Source of the DNA: an uncultured Pelagibacteraceae bacterium
GTDB lineage: Bacteria > Pseudomonadota > Alphaproteobacteria > Pelagibacterales > Pelagibacteraceae
Length of the DNA stretch: 64,000 nucleotides
Reading direction: 5' to 3'
Assembly: GCA_902596785.1 (NCBI GenBank)
Contig: CACJVG010000004.1
Span: forward strand, 1-64,000
The position numbers were made by a program, and so were the translations under genes. Below are positions 9,627 to 19,231 of this stretch, piece after piece. Positions within the stretch are counted from its first letter, which is position 1; the number at the start of each line of letters is the position of its first letter. The notes beneath the pieces are model-generated. The model did no database searches and was not told the DNA's origin. It saw only the letters and a program-made list of their open reading frames with translations.

Positions 9627-10745
9627 TTATAGACCTGCTTTCATTGCTTCCCACTTCTCACTGATCTCAGTATTGTTGTCAGCCCAGAAAAATGGGTCTA
9701 CTAAGAAATAGTTCTTAGTGTTTGCAGGAGCAGTTGGCATTTGTGGCATCATATTAGTTTTACCATCTTTGTACCAAGGCTCACCAGCAGTAATTACATC
9801 AAGAGATGATTTTCTCCATGGAGCATATGCAATGTACTTCGCACTACCAGCTAACATTTCAGTGTTAGTCATCATAGCTAAAGCTTTTTTAGCATTTGCT
9901 TCATCTGGTCCACCTTTAACAAGTGCGAAATATTCGTAGTCAAGACCTTGACCATCCCATACTTGTTTGATTGGAGCATTTTCACCTACTTCAGCGTTAA
10001 AGAATCTTCCGTTCCAACCAGTTGCCATTACAACTTCACCAGCAACTAATAATTCAGGTGGTTGAGCACCTGCAGACCAGAATACACATCCACCATTAGG
10101 ATCTGTACAAAGCTTTTTGATTTTATTCATAGCTCTGTCGATTCCACCATCTTCTAAAAGTTTTCTGTAAACTCTAGTTCCGCCATCACCCAACTTAACA
10201 CCGTCAGCTGCTAAAGCGATTTCTAAGTTTGTTAAAGCACTTTTATAGATTGCTCTTTTTCCAGGGAATTTTTTAGTGTTAAAGAAATCCTTAATTGTTT
10301 TAGGCTCTTTACCACCAAATGCTCTTGTATCAAAAGCATAGTTCCAAGAATATAAAATGTTACCTACAGCACATTCACTTGGCATTCCTGTGAAGAAGTC
10401 TTCACTTGCAGGAGTTCCATCTGGTGCAGCTGGGAAGTCTTTGTCAAAATCAAATTTAACAAATAAACCTTCATCACATCCGTTAATAGTATCGAATGCA
10501 AATAAATCTATGATATCCCAAGTTATAGCACCCGCTTCTTTTTGTGCTTTGATTTCTGATAAACCACCAGAATAGTCAACCCAGTTGATTTCTATTCCAA
10601 GTGCTTTAGCAGTAGGATCACCATACCCAAGCTTTTGAGACTCTGTGTAAGCTCCACCCCATGATGCTACTGTGACAGCAAAGGCTGAAGAAGTAAGAGA
10701 TACAACAAAAGAAAGAGCTAGTAATAATTTACTTATTTTTCTCAT
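9627..10745 (-). CDS. potD: Pot-type ABC transporter substrate-binding protein (PotD-like)
   Basis: Signal peptide MRKISKLLLALSFVVSLTSSAFA; periplasmic-binding-protein sequence; operon context. Confidence 0.75.
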   Translation of the reverse strand: MRKISKLLLALSFVVSLTSSAFAVTVASWGGAYTESQKLGYGDPTAKALGIEINWVDYSGGLSEIKAQKEAGAITWDIIDLFAFDTINGCDEGLFVKFDFDKDFPAAPDGTPASEDFFTGMPSECAVGNILYSWNYAFDTRAFGGKEPKTIKDFFNTKKFPGKRAIYKSALTNLEIALAADGVKLGDGGTRVYRKLLEDGGIDRAMNKIKKLCTDPNGGCVFWSAGAQPPELLVAGEVVMATGWNGRFFNAEVGENAPIKQVWDGQGLDYEYFALVKGGPDEANAKKALAMMTNTEMLAGSAKYIAYAPWRKSSLDVITAGEPWYKDGKTNMMPQMPTAPANTKNYFLVDPFFWADNNTEISEKWEAMKAGL

Positions 10746-10791
10746 TATTCCTCCGTTTAAACGTTGATATAAATTAATTTATATAAGTAAA

Positions 10792-10820
10792 AGTACAACA
10801 AATAGGGAAGATTAAGTCAA
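10792..10820 (-). promoter_or_regulatory. Candidate sigma70 promoter for the binding-protein gene
   Basis: Minus strand TTGACT - 17 nt - TGTACT, in the 128-bp gap between the ATPase and binding-protein genes. Confidence 0.45.
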
Positions 10821-10873
10821 CAGCTGATTTTGTCATTAGTTACGTGTATTAGATGTGTATATTTTAAATAGGA

Positions 10874-11959
10874 TTATTTTGGGTCTAATGCTCTAGCATC
10901 AACACTATTCCAACCAATATTTATATCTTGACTAACTTTTAGTTCTAAATTGGATGTGCTGTTTGGTACTTTAAGAATAAACTCAGAACTTCCTAAAAGA
11001 TTTAATCTAACTCTTGTATGATCACCGTGATAAATTACTTCCTCAATCTTTCCTGTAAACATATTATCCATCTTGTCAGTTGGATTAATTAATGCCCTTT
11101 CAGGTCTTAAAGAAACAGTTGTTTTCTCACCTTTAGACTTTACGGAAATTGGATTGGCTAGTATTTCTGAATTTGCTAATTTAACTTTGCATTTGTCTTT
11201 ATCGATATCCACAACTTCACCATTGAAAGTATTGTTCTCACCAATAAACTCAGCAACAAAAGAATTTACTGGCTTCTCATAAAGTTCGGCTGGATTTGAA
11301 AGTTGTTGAACTTTTCCATCATTGAATACTGCAATTCGGTTTGACATAGTTAATGCCTCACTTTGATCATGAGTTACATACACAACTGTTACACCGATAC
11401 TTTCATGAATATGTTTTATTTCATATTGCATGCTTTCTCTTAAATTTTTATCTAGTGCTCCAAGTGGTTCATCCATTAATACTACTGCTGGATCAAATAC
11501 CAAAGCTCTTGCAACTGCTACCCTTTGTTGCTGACCACCAGAAAGTTGAGCAGGCATTCTAGTTTCAAAACCACTTAATGAAACCATCGATAATGCTTTA
11601 TCAACTTTTTTATCTATTTCATCTTTTTCAACTTTTCTTACTCTTAATGGAAAAGCTAAATTTTCATAAACTGTCATATGTGGAAACAATGCGTAGTTTT
11701 GAAAAACCATTCCGATCCCTCTTTTATGTGGAGGAATATTCGAAATTATATTTCCATCTAATAATATTTCACCGTGAGTTGGTGTTTCAAAACCAGCCAA
11801 CATCATTAAACAAGTTGTCTTACCAGAACCAGATGGACCAAGCATTGTTATGAATTCACCTTCTGCAATATCTAATTGAAGATCTTTGACGACAAGAACC
11901 TTACCGTCATAACTTTTATCTACTTTATCGAATTTAACAAACTCTGGATTTTTAGACAT
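10874..11959 (-). CDS. potA: Pot-type ABC transporter ATPase (PotA-like)
   Basis: Walker A GPSGSGKTT, LSGGQQQRVAVARAL, VLMDEPLGALD, TOBE-like C-terminus. Confidence 0.85.
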   Translation of the reverse strand: MSKNPEFVKFDKVDKSYDGKVLVVKDLQLDIAEGEFITMLGPSGSGKTTCLMMLAGFETPTHGEILLDGNIISNIPPHKRGIGMVFQNYALFPHMTVYENLAFPLRVRKVEKDEIDKKVDKALSMVSLSGFETRMPAQLSGGQQQRVAVARALVFDPAVVLMDEPLGALDKNLRESMQYEIKHIHESIGVTVVYVTHDQSEALTMSNRIAVFNDGKVQQLSNPAELYEKPVNSFVAEFIGENNTFNGEVVDIDKDKCKVKLANSEILANPISVKSKGEKTTVSLRPERALINPTDKMDNMFTGKIEEVIYHGDHTRVRLNLLGSSEFILKVPNSTSNLELKVSQDINIGWNSVDARALDPK

Positions 11960-12004
11960 AAAGGTGAATATAAAACATTTGTGTAAATAGATTTCAATAG
12001 CTAA

Positions 12005-13174
12005 TTAACTCTTAATATGAAGCTCTTTTGGAAAATTACAGAACAATTCTGATCCATTCTCTGTAACTCTTATAGCCTCAGATGCTTCAACACCCCAATC
12101 ACCGAACTGCATCACTGCTATCATATGAAAGCAAACATTAGGTTCTAAAACTGTCATATCTCCCTTATAAATATTAAGAGTGTGTTCGCCCCAATCTGGA
12201 GGATAACCAATTCCTATTGAATAACCTGTTCGAGATTTTTTTTCTATTCCATATTTATCTAATATTTTCCAAAAAGCTTGTGCAACATCATCTGCTGTAT
12301 TCCCAGGTTTAATTTGACTTATGCCAGCATTTAAAGCTTCAATTGTTTTGTTCATTGTATCAATCTTTAATTGATTGGGTTTTCCAAGCAGAACTGTTCT
12401 CGCCATTGGAGCATGATATCTCTTATAAACCCCAGATAATTCAATAATTGTAGCCTCACCCTCCACAAACTTATCTTGTGTTGCTGTTAAATGCGAAGCT
12501 GAAGTACCTTTCCCTGTTGGAAGTAATGTTGCAATACTAGAATATTCTCCCCCAAATTCTTCTGTTCCATAGAATAAAGTTTTTTGAATTTCACCTACTG
12601 CATCGCACTGTCTTACTCCTGGTTTAATAACCTCCATTGCAGTTTTCATTCCTTTTTCAGAAATTTTTGCAGCAGATTTCATGAAACCTATTTCAGCATC
12701 TGATTTTACTAACCTTGCCCAATTAACTAAACGATCGCTATCTTTGATTTTTGCATTAGGTAATCCTTGCTTTATTTTTTCATAACAAAACGCAGTGAAG
12801 TAATGCGCATCCATTTCTAATCCAATGCATAACTTATCCCATTTTCTTTCTTTTATAATCTCTACTAAATTATCATAAGGATGTTTTGGCCAAGTATGGA
12901 TATAATTTTCGTCATAAACTAAAATATTCTCATCCTTTAAATAAGTTTTAATATATGCGCCACCTGCATCTTGAGCCCTAACAAAACATAGAGGCTCGTC
13001 TGTATCTATATGAACAATTGCACATTGAGCATAATAAAAAGACCAAGCATCATAACCTGTTAGGTAATTCATGTTGTTAGTGTCATGTGAGATTAAAAGA
13101 TCGATGCCTTTTTCTTGCATCATTTTTTTAACTTTTGTTAATCTTTGCTTATATTCTTCTTTTGTGAACAACAT
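12005..13174 (-). CDS. M24 (creatinase/Xaa-Pro peptidase) family; resembles ectoine hydrolase DoeA/EutD
   Basis: NNMNYLTGYDAWSFYYAQ, CFVRAQDAGGAYIKTYL, ELSGVYKRYHAPMARTVLLG; gene neighbour has an EutA-like fold. Confidence 0.6.
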   Translation of the reverse strand: MLFTKEEYKQRLTKVKKMMQEKGIDLLISHDTNNMNYLTGYDAWSFYYAQCAIVHIDTDEPLCFVRAQDAGGAYIKTYLKDENILVYDENYIHTWPKHPYDNLVEIIKERKWDKLCIGLEMDAHYFTAFCYEKIKQGLPNAKIKDSDRLVNWARLVKSDAEIGFMKSAAKISEKGMKTAMEVIKPGVRQCDAVGEIQKTLFYGTEEFGGEYSSIATLLPTGKGTSASHLTATQDKFVEGEATIIELSGVYKRYHAPMARTVLLGKPNQLKIDTMNKTIEALNAGISQIKPGNTADDVAQAFWKILDKYGIEKKSRTGYSIGIGYPPDWGEHTLNIYKGDMTVLEPNVCFHMIAVMQFGDWGVEASEAIRVTENGSELFCNFPKELHIKS

Positions 13175-13920
13175 TAATTTTCTTTAAATAATTTACCAAA
13201 TCCTTCGACAGAATTATTTTTGTTTATTTTAACAAGCGTATCCCAAATTAAAGCCTGATTGCTAGATAAAACTGTAGTATTTAATTTTTTCTCTAATTTA
13301 TCAATAATTGGCAATACAGGTAAAGCAGTACAAGAAACAAAGAGAGCCTCTGCCCCATTTAAATCTATTTCGGATAGAACATTAAATAAATAATTCTGAT
13401 CAACTTTTCCGATATCGTAATCAGCTTCTATATCAAAGTAAGAATTTGAAGTAACTTCAAACCCTTCGTTTTTAAAATATTCCAAAACTTCATCGTTAAG
13501 TTTTTTGCTATAAGGTGTAAATAGACTTATCTTACTTATATTTAACTTCTTTAAAGCTTTGATTGCAGCAGTACTTGGAGTTGTCACTTCTGCCATAGGT
13601 TTTGCAGCTTTTACTTTTTTCTCTATAGACTCATAACCTACAGCTATTGTTCCAGATGTGCAGCCATAAACAACACAATCGATATCCTGATCAGGTAATA
13701 TATCTTTTGTAACCTCAGTTACTTTGTTTGACATTTTGATTAAATTTTCTTTTGTTAGAGGGTTGTAGCATTCGATACGATTTACAAAGAAATCAACTTC
13801 TCTGTCTTTAATTACGTTTATAAAATCTCTTTCAATCATAAAATCGCTTGCAAGCGCAATAAGTCCAATTCTTGGATTTGATTTAGTAATATATTTAGGA
13901 TCTATTTTTGTTGAATTCAT
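13174..13920 (-). CDS. Asp/Glu racemase / maleate isomerase superfamily (EutA-like)
   Basis: DCVVYGCTSGTIAVG and ALFVSCTALPVLPII, the paired Cys motifs of the superfamily. TAATG overlap with the M24 gene. Confidence 0.65.
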   Translation of the reverse strand: MNSTKIDPKYITKSNPRIGLIALASDFMIERDFINVIKDREVDFFVNRIECYNPLTKENLIKMSNKVTEVTKDILPDQDIDCVVYGCTSGTIAVGYESIEKKVKAAKPMAEVTTPSTAAIKALKKLNISKISLFTPYSKKLNDEVLEYFKNEGFEVTSNSYFDIEADYDIGKVDQNYLFNVLSEIDLNGAEALFVSCTALPVLPIIDKLEKKLNTTVLSSNQALIWDTLVKINKNNSVEGFGKLFKEN

Positions 13921-13978
13921 ACTTTAAAAGGTCAATATATCAGAAGTTCTTTAATAATCATTAATATAAAAAATAGGT

Positions 13979-14851
13979 ATGAATATAAAAGATACTTTCG
14001 TAGCATCCTTGGTGCCTATTTTTTTAGGCTTTGGTTTTGTTATAGCTAAACCAGCATTTGAATCTTTTCCTCCAATTCTTTTAATGGGTATCAGATTTAC
14101 ATTTGCTGCATCATTATTAATTTGGTGGTTTCCAATTCCAAGAGGATATTTAAAAAGAATTTTTGCTGCATCACTAGTAGCTAATACGTTGCAATATAGT
14201 ATTACATATACTGGTTTAGATTTAATTGATGCATCTTCAGCAGTTCTTTTGGTTCAGATGGAAGTTCCGTTTGGAGTTATTTTTGCTTACTTTATGCTTA
14301 AAGAGAAACCAACTATTAGAGCTTTGATTGGTATAGCAATCGCTTTTGTTGGTGTTTATATTTTAACTGGATCTCCTAACTTGGATGGAAAATTTATTGG
14401 AATTGGACTTACAATTTTAGGATCTGCTGTATGGGCACTTGGGCAAGTTATGGTTAAACCATTAAGTAAAGAAATTGATCCTTTAGCGTTAGTTGCTTGG
14501 TTAGCATTATTCTCTGGACCAATATTAGTAATGTTATCTGCAATAATTGATGGAAATACAATTAATTATTTAACAAATGCAAAATTTGATCATTGGATTA
14601 TCGCTATTTATATTGGTTTCATAATGCAACCAATTACATATGGTTGTTTCTATTATGTTTTAAAAAACAACCCTCTTTATAAAGTGCTTCCTATTGTTAC
14701 TATGGGTATTCCCCCAACAGGTTTGTTAGCTGCCATATTTCTTTTAGGTGAAAAACCAACACCAGAACTATTTATAGGTGGTGCAATAATCATAGTTGGT
14801 GTGATTTTAATTATATTTACAAAAAACAAAAAAGAAGAGGAAATAAAATGA
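13979..14851 (+). CDS. EamA/DMT-family transporter
   Basis: About 10 hydrophobic segments with the EamA repeat. Confidence 0.8.
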   Translation: MNIKDTFVASLVPIFLGFGFVIAKPAFESFPPILLMGIRFTFAASLLIWWFPIPRGYLKRIFAASLVANTLQYSITYTGLDLIDASSAVLLVQMEVPFGVIFAYFMLKEKPTIRALIGIAIAFVGVYILTGSPNLDGKFIGIGLTILGSAVWALGQVMVKPLSKEIDPLALVAWLALFSGPILVMLSAIIDGNTINYLTNAKFDHWIIAIYIGFIMQPITYGCFYYVLKNNPLYKVLPIVTMGIPPTGLLAAIFLLGEKPTPELFIGGAIIIVGVILIIFTKNKKEEEIK

Positions 14852-15789
14852 AAATTGGATTTATCGGTTTAGGTAATGTTGGAGGAAAACTTGCTGGAAG
14901 TTTATTAAGAAATAACTTTGATCTTACGGTAAGAGATTTAGATGAAAATTTAACAAATTCCCTAAAAGACTTAGGTGCTAAAGTTGCAAAATACCCAAAA
15001 GAATTAGCTGAACAATCCGATTTAATCATTACCTCTCTTCCTTCTCCTGAGGTTTCTGCAGAAGTTATGGAAAGTGAAGATGGAATTCTAAATGGTTTAT
15101 CAGAAAATAAAATTTGGCTAGAAATGAGTACCACAGATGAAAATGAAGTTAAGAGACTTGGAAAAAAAGTAATAGAAAAAAAAGCTATCCCATTGGATGG
15201 ACCTGTGAGTGGTGGATGCCATAGAGCAGCAACAGGTAATATTGCTATATTTGTTGGTGGAGAAAGAAAAGCATTTGAAAAAATTTTACCTGCATTAACT
15301 GTTATGGGAAGAAAAATATTGCACACTGGTGAGCTTGGTACAGCAAGTGTATTAAAAGTAATTACAAATTATCTAGCATCTGTACATTTAGTTGCATTAG
15401 GTGAGGCTTGGACTGTAGCAAAAAAATCTAATTTGGATCTATCAAAAACTTATAAAGGGATTGCTATTTCATCTGGTAATTCATTTGTGCATGAAACTGA
15501 AAGTCAGGTGATATTAAACGGATCTTACAATATAAATTTTACAATGGATTTAGTTTTAAAAGACACAAGTCTATTTGATAATCTTGCAAAAAAACTAAAT
15601 GCTCCTTTAGAGATTTCTCCACAAATAGTGAAAATTTTTAAAGATGGTCAAAAAAAATATGGTTCTAGAGCTTGGTCATCAATGATTGTGAAAAGGATGG
15701 AGGATTTAAATAATATTAATTTTAGAGCTAATGGTTTTCCTGATGAGTTAGTTGATAATGAACCTGAGGAAAAAGGATATGAAATTTAA
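14848..15789 (+). CDS. 3-hydroxyisobutyrate dehydrogenase-family (beta-hydroxyacid) dehydrogenase
   Basis: MKIGFIGLGNVGGKLAGSL, DGPVSGGCHRAATGNIAIFVGG. Confidence 0.8.
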   Translation: MKIGFIGLGNVGGKLAGSLLRNNFDLTVRDLDENLTNSLKDLGAKVAKYPKELAEQSDLIITSLPSPEVSAEVMESEDGILNGLSENKIWLEMSTTDENEVKRLGKKVIEKKAIPLDGPVSGGCHRAATGNIAIFVGGERKAFEKILPALTVMGRKILHTGELGTASVLKVITNYLASVHLVALGEAWTVAKKSNLDLSKTYKGIAISSGNSFVHETESQVILNGSYNINFTMDLVLKDTSLFDNLAKKLNAPLEISPQIVKIFKDGQKKYGSRAWSSMIVKRMEDLNNINFRANGFPDELVDNEPEEKGYEI

Positions 15790-15809
15790 ATAATGTGTTA
15801 AGATAAAAA

Positions 15810-17240
15810 ATGTTAGATAAAAGAAAATTTTACATAAATGGTCAGTGGGTTGATCCAATTAAAAAAAATGATTTTGAAGTAATTAATCCATGCAATGAAG
15901 ACCCGTTTGCTGTTATTTCTTTAGGTTCAAAAGAAGACACAGATTTAGCCGTTAAATCAGCAAAAAATGCCTTTGAAACTTGGAAAGAAACAAGCAAGGA
16001 AGAAAGGCTCAGTTTACTTGAAAAATTATCATCAGTTTATAAAAAAAGATTTAATGAAATGGCTGAGGCTATTTCTCTTGAAATGGGTGCACCAATGGAT
16101 TGGGCAACAGATGTTCAAACTGCTTCAGGGAAAGATCATTTAGATGATTTTATTTTAAGATTAAAAAATTTTAAATTTGATGAACACTTTGATAATAAAT
16201 CAAATAATCATATCTATTATGAGCCAATTGGAGTTTGTGGATTAATTACACCTTGGAATTGGCCAATTAATCAAATTGCTTTAAAAGTCGTTCCAGCATT
16301 CGCAACTGGATGTACAATGATTTTAAAACCATCAGAGATAGCTCCTATTTCTGGAATGTTATTTGCAGAAATGATTGATGAAGTAGGTTTTCCAAAAGGT
16401 GTATTTAATTTGGTAAATGGAGACGGTGCAGGAGTGGGAACCCACATTTCAAGACACCCTGATATTGATATGGTTTCTTTCACAGGTTCAACAAGAGCAG
16501 GAAGATTAATTTCAAAGAACGCTGCAGAAACAATCAAAAGAGTTTGTCTTGAATTAGGTGGTAAAGGTGGAAACATTGTTTTTGCTGACAGTTATAAAGA
16601 TGCAGTAAGAGATGGCATTCGAAATGTAATGAGCAATTCTGGTCAATCTTGTGATGCACCAACAAGAATGCTTGTTGAGAAATCAATTTATGAAAGAGCT
16701 GTTAAAGAAGCAGTAGATGAAGCAAACAAAATTAAAGTAGATCAAGCGTCAAAAAAAGGAGATCATATAGGACCCGTCATCTCTAAAGTTCAATATGATA
16801 AAATTATAAATCTTATTGAAAGTGGAATTTCTGAAGGTGCAACTCTTGCAGCAGGTGGACCTGAGTTACCAAACGGTTTGAACAAAGGATATTTTATTAA
16901 ACCGACTATATTTACAGATGTAACTAATGAAATGAGAATTGCTAAAGAAGAAATTTTTGGACCTGTGTTATCTATCATTCCATTTGAGACCGAAGATGAG
17001 GCAGTCAATATTGTAAATGATACTTCTTATGGTCTTGGAAATTATTTGCAAACTGAAGACAGAGAAAAAGCACACAGAGTTGCTAAAAAATTAAGATCTG
17101 GATGTGTTTACATAAATGGAAATGGAGCAGATGCCGGAACTCCATTTGGTGGTTACAGACAATCAGGTAATGGGAGAGAAGGAGGTGTTTGGGGCCTTGA
17201 GGAATATCTTGAAGTAAAGAATGTTACTGGTTGGAGTTAA
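15810..17240 (+). CDS. Aldehyde dehydrogenase, paralogue of 1342-2775
   Basis: MLDKRKFYINGQWVDP..., NSGQSCDAPTRMLV, same length and ends as the first ALDH. Confidence 0.9.
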   Translation: MLDKRKFYINGQWVDPIKKNDFEVINPCNEDPFAVISLGSKEDTDLAVKSAKNAFETWKETSKEERLSLLEKLSSVYKKRFNEMAEAISLEMGAPMDWATDVQTASGKDHLDDFILRLKNFKFDEHFDNKSNNHIYYEPIGVCGLITPWNWPINQIALKVVPAFATGCTMILKPSEIAPISGMLFAEMIDEVGFPKGVFNLVNGDGAGVGTHISRHPDIDMVSFTGSTRAGRLISKNAAETIKRVCLELGGKGGNIVFADSYKDAVRDGIRNVMSNSGQSCDAPTRMLVEKSIYERAVKEAVDEANKIKVDQASKKGDHIGPVISKVQYDKIINLIESGISEGATLAAGGPELPNGLNKGYFIKPTIFTDVTNEMRIAKEEIFGPVLSIIPFETEDEAVNIVNDTSYGLGNYLQTEDREKAHRVAKKLRSGCVYINGNGADAGTPFGGYRQSGNGREGGVWGLEEYLEVKNVTGWS

Positions 17241-18375
17241 CAGAATTTTTTAAATATCTTAGTCTTCCAATAATTTCATCTCTATCCATGTAATAACCTT
17301 GTAAATGTCTATGTCCTGAGTTTGGATCATATTCAGTTCTACCGTGTAATAATCGTCTATTGTTAAAAGAAAAAATATCACCTGGTCCTAATCTAAATTT
17401 AATCTGGAATTGATCATCATGAAGTAAATTTCCAAATCGGTGATGAGCTTTGTAAACTTTATCCATCAAATCAGGATGACAATCTAGAGCATCCATAGTT
17501 GCTACACTAAATCTTATATCATGGTAATCGTTATCTTTAGTTAGAGATATCGCGGGTGCATAATAACTTCTAACAGACTCTTGTGTATAATCCATGTCTC
17601 TAAATTTTAAATGAACGTTTACTAGTGTATCAAATATTTCTTTCTCATTTTTTCTTAAATAATCTGCAACTGCAAAACCATCTACAGCGGACGAGTCTCC
17701 GCCTGTTGCAGAATTTACTAAACAATGAAGAAATTGATAACCAGGTGGTGTTTCAAACCATGGTAAATCCATATGATTTCTTAAGGCATGTGCTGTGTAA
17801 GCAGAATTATTTGGTTTAGGAATGTTAATTACTTCAAAAGGTGTTTTAAAAAAAGTTTCCCTTGTATGGCTAATTCTATTTAAAATTTTAAATCCAGAAT
17901 TATTTTCAGTTGGAGCATTTTTTACTATAGCAATTCCAGTATGATGTAAGAGTTCTAACCATCTGACAAGCCCCTCGTCTGAACTCATAATTTCATCATG
18001 TTCAATCTCAATTGATTTCAAGTCATTTTGTAAAGAGTTATCCCAAAGTTGATATGGTGATTTATATTCTAAATTATTTTTTATTGTATAGCAGTTTTCT
18101 CTCAACCAATTTTGGTCATAATAACTTACGTGGTCTCCTTCACTCCATTCAATTTCAAGCTTACCTTCATTATTTACTGCAAATTTTTTTGGATTAATAT
18201 TATTTGATACTTTTAAAATATTAAACATTCTATGACGGGAGTCTTTATCATGTGCAGTTGGACAATTGTCTCTTAGCCATAAATAATTAAATTTACTTTT
18301 TTTTCCATCGCTCCAGTCAACTTCTAAATTTGTAGAATTTTTAGTTATATTTTTAATTGTAAAATTTTGTTCCAT
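17224..18375 (-). CDS. Gamma-butyrobetaine hydroxylase-like Fe(II)/2OG dioxygenase (N-terminal GBBH-like domain plus TauD domain)
   Basis: LEVDWSDGKKSKFNYLWLRDNCPTAHDKDSRHR; NHMDLPWFETPPGYQFLHC; FNNRRLLHGRTEY. Confidence 0.75.
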   Translation of the reverse strand: MEQNFTIKNITKNSTNLEVDWSDGKKSKFNYLWLRDNCPTAHDKDSRHRMFNILKVSNNINPKKFAVNNEGKLEIEWSEGDHVSYYDQNWLRENCYTIKNNLEYKSPYQLWDNSLQNDLKSIEIEHDEIMSSDEGLVRWLELLHHTGIAIVKNAPTENNSGFKILNRISHTRETFFKTPFEVINIPKPNNSAYTAHALRNHMDLPWFETPPGYQFLHCLVNSATGGDSSAVDGFAVADYLRKNEKEIFDTLVNVHLKFRDMDYTQESVRSYYAPAISLTKDNDYHDIRFSVATMDALDCHPDLMDKVYKAHHRFGNLLHDDQFQIKFRLGPGDIFSFNNRRLLHGRTEYDPNSGHRHLQGYYMDRDEIIGRLRYLKNSVNSNQ

Positions 18376-19106
18376 TAATTTTTATAATTTGAATGTTCTC
18401 TCTCTAGTTTTCTTAATAAAGCAGCCCACTCTGTTTTTCCATCATAATTATAATCATCAGAGTCACTCATGTTTTCCCAGAAATATGCAGCTTTCTGTTT
18501 ATCTATTTCATGTTTGTTTAAACCCATAGCAAGATTTTTTACCTGGACTGAACATGCTTGTTCCAGATAATAAGCTCTGAAAAATGCTTCTGCTGCAGTT
18601 TTTCCTACTGTGTAATATCCATGATTTCTAGTAATCAAAATGTCGTGTTTGCTAATTAGGTTTTCAAATTTGCTTCCAAATTCTTTGTCCTCAACAAATT
18701 CATAATCAATATATCCAACAAGATGATTTAAATAAACTGCAGCCTGTGAGAGATACATTAAACCCTCTTTAGTGCCACCAACAGCCATCACATCGTTGGC
18801 ATGTCCATGAACATAAAAATTTACATCGTCTCTTTTATTAAAAATCCATTGAGCAAGGTTAATGCATCCATCATTTAACTGAGGTCCATCTGAATCTAAT
18901 TTTTTTCCGTTTTGATCAATTTTAACTAAAGATGAAGCGGTAATTTCTTCATAAAACATTCCGTATGGATGAACAAAAGAACAATTTTTATCTTCAGCAG
19001 ATCTTGCGCCTGCACATTGATTTGCAAGATCAGTCATGCCGTACATATGTAAAATTCTATACAGAGCAGACAGCTCTAGTCGCACATCTTTATCTGTTTG
19101 CGCCAT
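18375..19106 (-). CDS. Class II aldolase/adducin family protein
   Basis: YRILHMYGMTDLANQ..., FYVHGHANDVMAV, LITRNHGYYTVGKTAAEAF. Confidence 0.75.
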   Translation of the reverse strand: MAQTDKDVRLELSALYRILHMYGMTDLANQCAGARSAEDKNCSFVHPYGMFYEEITASSLVKIDQNGKKLDSDGPQLNDGCINLAQWIFNKRDDVNFYVHGHANDVMAVGGTKEGLMYLSQAAVYLNHLVGYIDYEFVEDKEFGSKFENLISKHDILITRNHGYYTVGKTAAEAFFRAYYLEQACSVQVKNLAMGLNKHEIDKQKAAYFWENMSDSDDYNYDGKTEWAALLRKLEREHSNYKN

Positions 19107-19231
19107 AAATAAAATTCTTATTTAAAAAATAAGTAAAAGCAAATAAATACAACCGTTATTTCTTAAAACAATTGTAAGTTGTATAATATTTGTTTTACAT
19201 ATGATGATTGTAACTGTTAGAACATTACATC

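Noticed and set aside
9718-12000. Antisense ORFs from the track (for example 9718-9939, 10357-10575, 11353-11562, 11578-11853)
   Set aside because: All lie opposite confident genes, have no SD or recognisable domain, and look like codon-bias by-products. The same applies to other 60-100-aa antisense ORFs such as 2174-2365, 3429-3659, 16271-16576, 40454-40738 and 43035-43313.
12005-13174. M24 protein as the DMSP lyase DddP
   Set aside because: DddP keeps M24 metal ligands; here the corresponding segment (ELSGVYKRYHAPMART) and the GYDAWSFYYAQ region look more like ectoine hydrolase DoeA/EutD. Not proven without alignment.
13174-13920. Calling a complete ectoine degradation pathway
   Set aside because: Only EutA-like and EutD-like candidates are present; EutB, EutC, EutE/DoeB and DoeD are not seen in the window.
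14817-15326. 169-aa antisense ORF
   Set aside because: Opposite the 3-hydroxyisobutyrate dehydrogenase-family gene, low-complexity S/F/P/L composition, no domain; spurious.
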